From a virus, in IMG/VR virus record IMGVR_UViG_3300018019_000131, positions 1 to 31,320 of that record: a DNA stretch of 31,320 bases. One strand, given 5' to 3'. Made by a program: the position numbers and the translations under genes. The notes under the pieces were generated by a model. That model had not been told where the DNA came from. It saw only the letters and a program-made list of their open reading frames with translations, and made no database searches. Below, in pieces: positions 15,701 to 21,521 of the stretch (position 1 is the stretch's first letter; each line of letters opens with the position of its first letter).

Positions 15701-16130
15701 TACCATTGACCTAAAGACGCAACAAAAATGCGAGTTGGAGCTTCTAAATGTAATCCTCACGGACAACACCGAGGAGATTTTGGAGCAACACCAAGAGGAG
15801 ATTGAGAAATGCGATTCTTGGGACGATGCGGTGCTCGCATGGGAGGATAAAGAAACCGACGAGGAACAAACCCATCAAGATTATCGCCTACCTGCTATCA
15901 TTACAGGTATCAAACCAACAAAGGTAAAGGCAAGCGGTAACGCGATGGGTATCGTCACTATGGAGTACGGCAGACACGAGTTGACATTCGCTTGTTTCTC
16001 TAACAAGTGGGTTGCCAATAAGTTCCTGTTCAAGCCGCATAATGTCGGTATCTTTACGATTCGACAATCCGCCCCAACCGATAAGCGTAGTAGTGGGTAC
16101 CATTTTGAGCAGGGAAGGCTCCTTTCGTAA
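12789..16130 (+). CDS. dnaE: DNA polymerase III alpha subunit (DnaE type), 1113 aa
   Basis: The replicative polymerase of the phage. It opens with a PHP domain (LHQHSCFS at the N-terminus, GLTDHG, FGAELYAG, DDGHYAFPKD), then the family C core: GPGRGSSAG near 380-388, PDIDTDF near 421-427 with the two catalytic aspartates, FQCETHAGKDL, LNRPGPSRAG, YQEQ and FNKSHSIAYA, and a C-terminal OB-like region (RLPAIITGIKPTKVKASG). PHP metal ligands look largely kept, so PHP-based proofreading is possible. I start at ATG 12789 because GGTGGAG lies nine bases upstream; a GTG five codons earlier would complete the first PHP strand better and cannot be excluded. The stop and next start are fused as TAATG. 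Confidence 0.96.
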   Translation: MSLHQHSCFSSLDGWSTVNEIANRTLEIGRSYSGLTDHGVVAGHLEFDKAMRKRGINPVFGAELYAGINFNNLKKGERDQAHLIALAMTDEGLKNLWRLVNATADRDHFHHVGRVSQEDIVKYKEGIIFTSACPLGLVPKGLLRGDDTHLNWYLDNLGDNFRIEITTYPGDAEFKDMDSEGEEATVTPRLINELLITAADERGVPVTYGDDGHYAFPKDFEKHDMYLAAQTRQSIYTPVEERKMYHPPNAMCIKDEKMVREAFHYLPKKKVDEVIANTHAVGEAADAHLPTVDRPHLPVFIPTECPWIDSEDKRDATALFTDLVGEGIDRIYSGTEREEEAWTKATHEVEVLTEDGLEHYFLMAWDIMQFCKLEEINVGPGRGSSAGAIVAYALGITDVDPLYYDLYFERFWNKGRTDGFPDIDTDFAKSRRSEILDYLIARWGADRVCSIGSVTHMKPIAVIEKLATACEIDHGEVEQLKKIVKQTKDLEIHGHEQIGWNPEIEPDKVIYVNTSTEMNPEGDKVGKEIEQWIGDNEKRQKYVEMCEAACSRNSNYGVHASGIVVSDIDLAAYAPAYLRGGKAEGIPATMFPMKEIEKLKLVKEDVLGLKTLDTLAEWDKLMEEKGITTEWSGLDRQEHSEEMWKLLDEGFVAGIFQCETHAGKDLAERLKIRNVEDLGVLVALNRPGPSRAGVPNRYIARKEGRSEITYPHPLLEEILKPTFALFLYQEQIIRFMSELGYSLGDADAMRKILGKKQPEKLSEIFEGFNEWDKKGFLQVAMEKGFSKEVATEVWKDIEGFASYSFNKSHSIAYAIIAFRCLYAKFYGPQEWYIACIRTVDNAKRVDLTPQYIKEARRMGIKVLPPDIRYSKAEVDVHDGHIYFGFGDIKGVGTGGEYLVKLRDENRFDISTPEILEEMLVCLNDMELAHKKEAIAEDNPLPSDWKSPKQLLNEKKLSLVHAVGAWNDLEGATIDLKTQQKCELELLNVILTDNTEEILEQHQEEIEKCDSWDDAVLAWEDKETDEEQTHQDYRLPAIITGIKPTKVKASGNAMGIVTMEYGRHELTFACFSNKWVANKFLFKPHNVGIFTIRQSAPTDKRSSGYHFEQGRLLS

Positions 16131-17200
16131 TGAATGACAAACGCAGAGACACATTAGAGAAGATTCGTAACAAGACTATCAATAGTTTTGGTGCTAATTC
16201 ATCAATCATAGGTAGTGACAAGTACGTCTTGAATGTTGTATCTTCACCGTCGCTAATGCTTGACTATAAGCTCGGTATCGGTGGCTTTCCGTATGGCGGT
16301 ATGGTTGAGGTGTTTGGAGCAAATTCCCTCGGAAAGACGACGTGTATTGGATACGGAACCCTGGCAAATGTGCAGCGCGAAGGCAAGATTCCTGCATTGA
16401 TTGCGATGGAGCCTAACTTTGACGAGGACTGGGCTTTCAAACTGCATGGTCTAGACCCAAATCTTATTTTAGTGCAGCGCCCAGATAATGCAGAGCAGGC
16501 ATTCGAAATGCTTTATGACCTTGTGTATGACACAGAGGTTAATTACATCCTACTCGACTCTGTTGGGGCGATGGGGGCCTCATCCACACAAGAAGGTGGC
16601 AAGCAAAAGGCATATGGCGTATCAAGTGAAGTTACGTCGGGACTCAATGCCGTCATGCCTCGGTTATGGAAGGCTAATAAGGGGCTCATGATTCTCAATC
16701 AACAGCGCCAAGGGTCGGGTGGTACGCAGACATGGTATGAGTCTCCTGGGGGCGAGGGACTAAAACATCACGCCTCTATTCGTATTCATCTCAAGCCAGG
16801 GGCGAATAAGTATTACTCTGTTATTGATGGCGACAGGGTGCTTGTGGGTCGAGAATTGAAGTGCGTATTCAAGAAGAATAGGATGTCTCAAGCCGCGAAT
16901 AAGTCCGCCGAGTTTACGTTCTACAACATCGAGACAAAAGAGTACGGACTAGGTATTGACAAAGTATTGGATGTCATCAATACGGCCAAGGTATCTGGCG
17001 TCATGAAACCTCAAGGGTCTTGGCTCGAACATCAAGTCTTTCCGAAAGGCAAAATGCAAGGAATTGTCAAGGCTCGCGCCTTCTTCAAGGAGAACCCAGA
17101 GGCGTTCGAGATAATTCGTAAAGACGTAATGGGGGTAATGATTAGAAACGAGCTTGAAATTGCTCAGGGGCCGCTACAAGAGGCAGAGAATGGCAGCTAG
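16130..17200 (+). CDS. recA: RecA-like recombinase, 356 aa
   Basis: Strand-exchange ATPase that would act in phage recombination and recombination-dependent replication. Near full RecA length. Seen: a GGFPYGGMVEVFG approach to Walker A GANSLGKTT (63-71), the EPNFDEDWAFKLHGLD segment equivalent to the RecA D-A-E-H-A region, Walker B NYILLDSVGAM (D143) and the L2-like loop with NQQRQGSGGTQ, then GGEGLKHHASIRI. The C-terminal domain is present but not acidic as in E. coli RecA. It differs enough from bacterial RecA to be phage-owned rather than a host capture. Immediately downstream come two nucleases and RuvC, forming a recombination module. Confidence 0.94.
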   Translation: MNDKRRDTLEKIRNKTINSFGANSSIIGSDKYVLNVVSSPSLMLDYKLGIGGFPYGGMVEVFGANSLGKTTCIGYGTLANVQREGKIPALIAMEPNFDEDWAFKLHGLDPNLILVQRPDNAEQAFEMLYDLVYDTEVNYILLDSVGAMGASSTQEGGKQKAYGVSSEVTSGLNAVMPRLWKANKGLMILNQQRQGSGGTQTWYESPGGEGLKHHASIRIHLKPGANKYYSVIDGDRVLVGRELKCVFKKNRMSQAANKSAEFTFYNIETKEYGLGIDKVLDVINTAKVSGVMKPQGSWLEHQVFPKGKMQGIVKARAFFKENPEAFEIIRKDVMGVMIRNELEIAQGPLQEAENGS

Positions 17201-17564
17201 AGGCTCAAAGAAGCGTCTTTCAGTTGACCACGAGGACTTTATCGCGCGAGTTTATGGCGGCGTACGTTCTCCCTCATCTGGCGGAGCGGGAAATGATTGC
17301 GGCGACGTACGGACGAAGAACAGTTTGTTCGAGTGCAAGGCTACGACGAAAAGTCAATCGAAAATCCTCAAAGAGTTTGAGAAGGTTACTAAGGAGGCAT
17401 ATTCTGAGGGTCGCGAACCTCGTTTAGCTCTACGTTACTTTGCCCCCGAGAGTATTCTTGCCAACTTAGATGGCTGGGTGGACCTTATCGTGCGCACAGT
17501 TGAGAACGACCAGTTACGCGAACAAGAATTTGAGTATCTTCAAGCGTCTGAGGGGTGCCTGTGA
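17190..17564 (+). CDS. PD-(D/E)XK nuclease, Hjc-like, 124 aa
   Basis: A small nuclease of the restriction-endonuclease fold. The signature is a basic N-terminal helix with E15 (HEDFIARVYGG), RSPSSGG at 26-32, GDV with D39, and ECK with E48 and K50 on the next strand, then a helix of lysines and glutamates. The R-S-P-x-S-G element with D...E-x-K matches archaeal Hjc-type Holliday junction resolvases in layout, so junction cleavage is a reasonable guess; a mismatch or Vsr-like nuclease is an alternative. The ATG at 17190 overlaps the recA end by 11 bases and follows AGAGG. It is coupled to the next nuclease gene by GTGA. Confidence 0.72.
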   Translation: MAARGSKKRLSVDHEDFIARVYGGVRSPSSGGAGNDCGDVRTKNSLFECKATTKSQSKILKEFEKVTKEAYSEGREPRLALRYFAPESILANLDGWVDLIVRTVENDQLREQEFEYLQASEGCL

Positions 17565-18295
17565 TAAAGCTAGATAAATCTCAGATTACAAAAAACTTGG
17601 GTAATAAGCATTACAAATTCGTACCTTATCTTGAGAAAGCTATCGCCGATTTTGATGACGAATGGCAATTTGTCTATCAGGAAAAGGAGCAAGACCACCA
17701 TTGGCATCCATCGAGTCATTGTGTTCAACCCGCAACTGAGCTATATGCGATAGCGCGCGGAGAAGTTGAGCCCTGGGTTATATCTGGGTCCTTACGAAAG
17801 ACGTTCCAGGTCGGTCACTTCTGGCATCAATGGCTTCAGTACATCACGCTACATAAGTTGGAGATGTGCAAGCCCGAGGCTATTGAGCGCAAAGGAAAAC
17901 ATGAATGGGGTACAGGTCACTTCCAGGCCGTAGCTGGAGCAGGAGATATAGCTCCGCTTGAAGCCCCTGGTTGGACTGGACTAGTTGATATTAAGACTAT
18001 GAGTGCCCAAAACTACGCTCGTCCGCAGATACCTGAGTTTTTCGCCGACAAGTATGAGTGTCAAATGAACATTTACATGTTCCTTTTTGATTTGGGCGAA
18101 GCTATGATTCTAGCGGTCAACAAGGACACTGGCGAATTTCGAGAGGTTATATATCAACGAAATTTGTCGCTGATAAACACCCTTATCGAGAAGTGGCAAT
18201 TTGTTGGCGCATGTCTCGATGCCGATGAAGCTCCGACCAAGGCCGACAATGACATGTTCGACCTTGAGGGTCTACTTACTGGACCTATTGCCTAG
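17561..18295 (+). CDS. Cas4/RecB-family PD-(D/E)XK exonuclease, 244 aa
   Basis: A RecB-type nuclease domain protein. Motifs in order: H in VGHFWHQW (about 84-91), D in GAGDIAPL (near 127), D-x-K in LVDIKTM (near 142-144) and the helix Q-x3-Y in ECQMNIYMF (near 167-173). These are the marks of the lambda-exonuclease/RecB/Cas4 group often called Cas4-family exonuclease in phages. The four cysteines of the iron-sulphur cluster in true Cas4 are not evident. I take GTG 17561, overlapping the previous TGA as GTGA after AGGGG; a GTG two codons upstream is possible. It probably resects ends for RecA. Confidence 0.82.
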   Translation: MIKLDKSQITKNLGNKHYKFVPYLEKAIADFDDEWQFVYQEKEQDHHWHPSSHCVQPATELYAIARGEVEPWVISGSLRKTFQVGHFWHQWLQYITLHKLEMCKPEAIERKGKHEWGTGHFQAVAGAGDIAPLEAPGWTGLVDIKTMSAQNYARPQIPEFFADKYECQMNIYMFLFDLGEAMILAVNKDTGEFREVIYQRNLSLINTLIEKWQFVGACLDADEAPTKADNDMFDLEGLLTGPIA

Positions 18296-18306
18296 CCGTC
18301 TTTTTA

Positions 18307-18326
18307 GTTAATCTGTTACAATTAAC
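18307..18326 (+). promoter_or_regulatory. RuvC promoter with operator-like dyad over the -10
   Basis: TGT-TACAAT (18314-18322) lies exactly eight bases before the ATG at 18331, so the message should be leaderless. The -10 is embedded in a perfect inverted repeat, GTTAAT-8-ATTAAC, from 18307 to 18326. A dimeric protein bound there would block the promoter. No -35 is evident. Confidence 0.5.
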
Positions 18327-18330
18327 CCTT

Positions 18331-18828
18331 ATGAGGGTAATTGGAATAGATCCTGGGGCCACTAGAGCAGGCTGGTCCATTCTTGATAGTGGCCCTACCC
18401 ATATTGCTTCGGGCGTAATTCATCATCCGCGTTTGCCCAAGCAAAAGTTTCAGGAGTACCGCATAGAACTTACAGAACATTGGGTAGAAGAGTCTTTCGA
18501 GCTTCTAGAAGAGTACAAACCTGATGTGCTTGTGTCTGAGACCGTGCCTAGTCGCGGCCCCGCCATTATGGACCAATTATATTTGGCTAACGTACAGGTA
18601 ACAGTCTTGCACGCGATTGCCATATCATATGGCGTCAAGGTAGTACAGGTATCGGCGCGGTCAGTACAAGCGAAGATAGCCAAGCGCCGACCAGGCTATA
18701 AAGTGACTAAAGCGCAAGTGAGGTCAGGGGTTATTGAGATATTTCCTGAGTTAAAAGAGCGTCTCAAAGGCTCTGTGTTTGAGGCATCAGATGCCATTGG
18801 AATTGCAATGTATTATTTGACGAAATGA
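18331..18828 (+). CDS. RuvC-like Holliday junction resolvase, 165 aa
   Basis: Resolves branched DNA, probably clearing recombination and replication intermediates before packaging. The RNase H-like core is complete: D7 in VIGIDPGATRAGWSI, E70 in VLVSETVPS, and the C-terminal acidic pair E151/D154 in FEASDAIGIAMYYL. Size is near that of bacterial RuvC (about 170). No RuvA or RuvB homologue is present in the window, which is usual for phage enzymes. It has its own leaderless-type promoter with an operator-like dyad and follows the Cas4-like gene by 35 bases. Confidence 0.93.
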   Translation: MRVIGIDPGATRAGWSILDSGPTHIASGVIHHPRLPKQKFQEYRIELTEHWVEESFELLEEYKPDVLVSETVPSRGPAIMDQLYLANVQVTVLHAIAISYGVKVVQVSARSVQAKIAKRRPGYKVTKAQVRSGVIEIFPELKERLKGSVFEASDAIGIAMYYLTK

Positions 18829-18843
18829 ATATGTGAATCAATG

Positions 18844-18852
18844 TGCTATAAT
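18844..18852 (+). promoter_or_regulatory. Extended -10 promoter (TGC-TATAAT), leaderless
   Basis: TGTGC-TATAAT directly after the ruvC gene, eight bases before the ATG at 18861. GAGG is only two bases from the ATG, too close to serve as a ribosome site. TTGACG exists upstream but 24 bases away, too far for an ordinary spacer. Confidence 0.65.
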
Positions 18853-18860
18853 AAGAGGTA

Positions 18861-19262
18861 ATGCAAGACGCTCCAAAAAAGAATAAACAAATAACGCAAG
18901 CCGTTCCGCTCCATCGGATTCTAAGGGAGGTGCTCCGTCACTACATTGAGTACCGCGAGCTAGTCGCTCAAGACGGCCGCAATGATATTATTGACTATGG
19001 ATATTGGGTTTATAACGAGGACGGGACCCGTAACCATAAAGAGGACGTATCAATTTCCTTCTGGGACCTTCATCGAGGCATCAAAGAGTTAGCTCCACGA
19101 AAGAGAGAGGCACTCTGGTACAACGTGATTTGCGACATGAAGCAACGTGATGTGGCAAAAATCATGCACATAACTACAGTATCGGTTGGGCAATATACAC
19201 AGAACGCATGCGAACAGTTAGTGTGTGATTATTTCATGCCAGAGGAAATTGAGAAAAAATGA
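18861..19262 (+). CDS. Sigma-region-4-like helix-turn-helix protein, 133 aa
   Basis: The C-terminal half (about 77-125) matches sigma factor region 4: LAPRKREALWYNVICDMKQRDVAKIMHITTVSVGQYTQNA in pattern, that is L-P-x-R-x-R-E-A-L then a helix-turn-helix D-V-A-K-I-M-x-I-T-x-x-S-V. Region 2, needed to melt promoters, is absent; the N-terminal half is a helix plus a polar stretch with aromatic residues (IIDYGYWVYNEDG). So this is more likely a transcriptional regulator or a co-factor touching RNA polymerase or DNA than a complete sigma factor. It has a private leaderless promoter and is coupled by ATGA to the intein-bearing gene. Confidence 0.72.
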   Translation: MQDAPKKNKQITQAVPLHRILREVLRHYIEYRELVAQDGRNDIIDYGYWVYNEDGTRNHKEDVSISFWDLHRGIKELAPRKREALWYNVICDMKQRDVAKIMHITTVSVGQYTQNACEQLVCDYFMPEEIEKK

Positions 19263-20314
19263 GGACTTCAGTGAAAAACGAAATATATGATTTGTCGGTA
19301 AAAGAGAATCACTATGCGTTTGATAGACCCGCAACCAAAGATGACGACGAGCATGACGAGGATTATGACATCCTTGAAGAGGAAGAGGAGACTGTTTTTG
19401 AACAAGGCAAAAAGTATAAATCGGAAGAACTAATTGAGTTTGCCGATAAACTATTGCGCGCAGACTCAAACCGAGAGCTATGCCGCAAATGTAAGGAAAA
19501 GAACGATGATAAAGACTATTTGCCGTATGGAACAGAGACGGGGGAGATTGAGTCTATGCCTCAGTTCACGGCAGATGGAGAGCCGCTATTAGATGACGAG
19601 GGTAACCAATTGTATCTCGATTTCCCTGAACTAAAATGCGAGAAAGGTCATCGTTGGTTCAAGGGAGAGGGACAACGTCGAGACATTCGAGGACCAAATC
19701 CTATCCTATTTGAGAGCCATTTGTACAACCGTAAAAGACGCGAGATTTATACGGCGTCAGGTCAGCCTGACCCTGCATTTACAATGGATAGGTTCGGAAG
19801 ACCTACTGTTGGTATATACAATCGCGCACATCCCGATGGCCGCAAGATTAACACAGCCTCTCAGCGCGCCCGTAACGGCGCGCCCCTGGCATTAGATACT
19901 CCTCTTTTAACCGTAGAGGGTTGGAAGACTATGGGTACAGTTGAGGTTGGCGATTATGTTTATGGTCAACAGGGGTCGCCAGTTCGCGTTGTAAAGGTAT
20001 CTTCGATTTTTGAGGACCGCCTTTGTTATCGAGTGACCTTTGAGGACGAAGATTCTGTTATTGCCGACGAGGAACATCGTTGGCCTCTGCTAGAGGGTGT
20101 AAGAAGAAACACGGGAGAAATCTTTCGCTATGGAGAAAAGGTTTTTCTTGAAAACCCAGGTCCGTGTACTTTACTATTGCCTAACAAACCATCAATCGTC
20201 TATATTGATGCGGTAGATTCTGTTGATGTTAGATGTATTACGGTTTGGAACCCAGCTCATGTCTTTTTAGTGGGTAAGGGTATGCACTTGACTTGTAACA
20301 GTTACTACCGTTAG
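19259..20314 (+). CDS. Acidic zinc-ribbon protein with C-terminal class 3 intein, 351 aa
   Basis: The host protein is not recognised. After splicing it would be about 214 residues. It has a very acidic stretch (25-46), a likely split zinc ribbon (C75-x2-C78 and C127 with H131 in LKCEKGHRW), and a basic conserved-looking tail with aromatic residues (LYNRKRREIYTAS, GIYNRAHPDGRKI, SQRARNG). The intein occupies 211-347, leaving only SYYR after it before the stop. The gene is coupled to the sigma-4-like gene by ATGA and precedes the probable terminase small subunit, so a link to late transcription or packaging is possible but only positional. Confidence 0.8.
   Translation: MRTSVKNEIYDLSVKENHYAFDRPATKDDDEHDEDYDILEEEEETVFEQGKKYKSEELIEFADKLLRADSNRELCRKCKEKNDDKDYLPYGTETGEIESMPQFTADGEPLLDDEGNQLYLDFPELKCEKGHRWFKGEGQRRDIRGPNPILFESHLYNRKRREIYTASGQPDPAFTMDRFGRPTVGIYNRAHPDGRKINTASQRARNGAPLALDTPLLTVEGWKTMGTVEVGDYVYGQQGSPVRVVKVSSIFEDRLCYRVTFEDEDSVIADEEHRWPLLEGVRRNTGEIFRYGEKVFLENPGPCTLLLPNKPSIVYIDAVDSVDVRCITVWNPAHVFLVGKGMHLTCNSYYR
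19889..20299 (+). mobile_element. Class 3 mini-intein, 137 aa, no endonuclease
   Basis: A Hint domain starting at ALDTPLLTVEGWKTMG (residue 211) with alanine instead of a nucleophile at position 1. The three diagnostic residues of class 3 inteins are all visible: W275 in block B (ADEEHRWPL), C326 in block F (SVDVRCITV) and T345 in block G (HLTCN), with S348 as +1 residue. In this class the block F cysteine, not residue 1, starts the reaction. The residue before N347 is Cys rather than His. There is no room for a homing endonuclease. The exact N-terminal junction could be off by one or two residues. Confidence 0.88.
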
Positions 20315-20319
20315 CAGCC

Positions 20320-20328
20320 TGCTATACT
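20320..20328 (+). promoter_or_regulatory. Extended -10 promoter (TGC-TATACT)
   Basis: TGC-TATACT lies six bases after the stop of the intein gene and 11 bases before the ATG at 20340, so the leader would be about five bases with no ribosome site. A GTAAC-A-GTTAC dyad (20295-20305), in coding sequence, lies upstream. Confidence 0.55.
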
Positions 20329-20339
20329 AAAAGAAAGAC

Positions 20340-20597
20340 ATGTTAGAACGCAAACCATATAGTCACAAAGACGAACACGGGTATCTGTTATATTTCAGAA
20401 CCAAAGGTCCGTTGCTAGTCTTGGGCTACCATGTAAACCGAAGATGGCGGATTTTATTAGAGGTTACATTGTATCCATGTAAAAGCAAGTCTTTGGGTAA
20501 ATCTTGGAACTTCAATCTCGGACCGTTTGGAGGCCATTTTCGCTTATCGCTTGGAATGTCTGAGATTTTAGTCGGTATGAAACGATGGACGACGTAG
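20340..20597 (+). CDS. Small unknown protein, 85 aa
   Basis: Not recognised. A basic, beta-rich protein (LLYFRTKGPLLVLGYHV, RILLEVTLYP, HFRLSLGM) with glycine turns and one cysteine, consistent with a small all-beta fold. It has no signal peptide or membrane helix. It starts 11 bases after a TGC-TATACT element and overlaps the next gene by 13 bases. The combination of own promoter and overlap suggests it is the first gene of the group that includes the terminase-type protein and the SNF2 helicase. Confidence 0.65.
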   Translation: MLERKPYSHKDEHGYLLYFRTKGPLLVLGYHVNRRWRILLEVTLYPCKSKSLGKSWNFNLGPFGGHFRLSLGMSEILVGMKRWTT

Positions 20598-21343
20598 TAG
20601 AGCAGCCAGAGTTTGGCGTTTCTGATGAGGAGCGTCTAAAGCGCAAACGAATCCTTGACCGAAACTCTGGCGCTGAACTAAAGCGACGTTGGGAGCAAGG
20701 GGATAGAGCCGAGATTGATAAGCGCGAAGTAAGTATTGCGCCGCCGCGTATTATCGAGTCAAGATGCCACGTCTGCGTCTCGCCATACAGAGACTTCATT
20801 GAGGAAGCTTTAGTTCGCGGTCATTCCTATGAACGGATTGCCCGACAGGTTCCCGTTGATGAGAATAACAAGAAAATTGATAGGCGGTCGATAGCTAACC
20901 ACTTGAAGAACCATATGGACCTTCAGCGAATGGCTATCGTTGAGGAGCTTCAGATTGAGGCTAGAGCCGCCTCACAAAACATTGAAGAGGGAAGCCAAGG
21001 AGCTAAAACCGACCGAGGGTTTTTAAAGACTGCTATCGCTAAAGGGTTTGATGACATTATCAAGGGAGTTTCGACGGTTGAACCCAAGGATATGATTCAG
21101 ATGATAAAGCTCCTGAATGAACTCAACAGTAGCGCCTCGAATACGCGCGCCGAGGAGACAGAGGTTCAGCTACGCATCTTTGTGCGAGCCGTTCAGGAAG
21201 TTTGCGATAAAGAGACCTTAGAGGCAATCGTGGACAAGGCTCATGCACTGCGCGAGATGGATGACATCGAGGTAGAGGTTCGCGGAATCATGATTCCTTC
21301 AGAGCCTAAGATGATTGAGGCGGAGGTTGTCGATGAAATATAA
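20585..21343 (+). CDS. DNA-binding protein, probable terminase small subunit, 252 aa
   Basis: The segment from about 60 to 115 has the pattern C-H-V-C-x4-R-D-F-I-E-x-A-L-x-R-G-H-S-Y-x-x-I-A, then R-R-S-I-x-x-H-L-x-x-H-M. This cysteine pair plus helix-turn-helix is one I associate with small-terminase-like proteins of phages, which recognise packaging sites. The middle is a helical region suited to oligomerisation (DIIKGVSTVEPKDMIQMIK) and the tail is acidic. No large terminase lies within the window, so the assignment rests on this motif and size only. A general helix-turn-helix regulator is the alternative. The start at 20585 overlaps the preceding gene. Confidence 0.55.
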   Translation: MDDVVEQPEFGVSDEERLKRKRILDRNSGAELKRRWEQGDRAEIDKREVSIAPPRIIESRCHVCVSPYRDFIEEALVRGHSYERIARQVPVDENNKKIDRRSIANHLKNHMDLQRMAIVEELQIEARAASQNIEEGSQGAKTDRGFLKTAIAKGFDDIIKGVSTVEPKDMIQMIKLLNELNSSASNTRAEETEVQLRIFVRAVQEVCDKETLEAIVDKAHALREMDDIEVEVRGIMIPSEPKMIEAEVVDEI

Positions 21344-21521
21344 GCTTGGCAAGTGCGATGGTTGCGGGACAGAACACTATATCGGCATGACGACATATGC
21401 GGGTATCCTCATCGAGACATGTCCTTATGTCCCGAGCAACTCATGGGGATACTGGTATACTAAGACAAGCGACTCCGATGAAGACCGCGCGCTACCAACT
21501 ACTGACCGAGACCCTGCTTGA
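21333..21521 (+). CDS. Small zinc-site protein, 62 aa
   Basis: Not recognised. The ATG at 21333 is preceded by GGAGG six bases away, a strong ribosome site, and overlaps the previous stop. The N-terminus carries C8-x2-C11 (KCDGCGTEH) and a third cysteine at 31, with H15 nearby, so a single zinc site of a rubredoxin- or ribbon-like knuckle is likely. The rest is aromatic and polar. It overlaps the 5' end of the helicase gene by 44 bases in another frame, and it is the stronger of the two starts there. Confidence 0.6.
   Translation: MKYKLGKCDGCGTEHYIGMTTYAGILIETCPYVPSNSWGYWYTKTSDSDEDRALPTTDRDPA

Noticed and set aside
17561-18295. CRISPR adaptation locus because of the Cas4-like protein
   Set aside because: No Cas1, Cas2 or spacer array is present; Cas4-like exonucleases are common in phage recombination modules.
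21453-21461. TGG-TATACT as a promoter for the SNF2 helicase
   Set aside because: It fits the motif loosely but lies inside the 62-residue gene and lacks the TGC and fixed spacing of the other elements; it may be chance.
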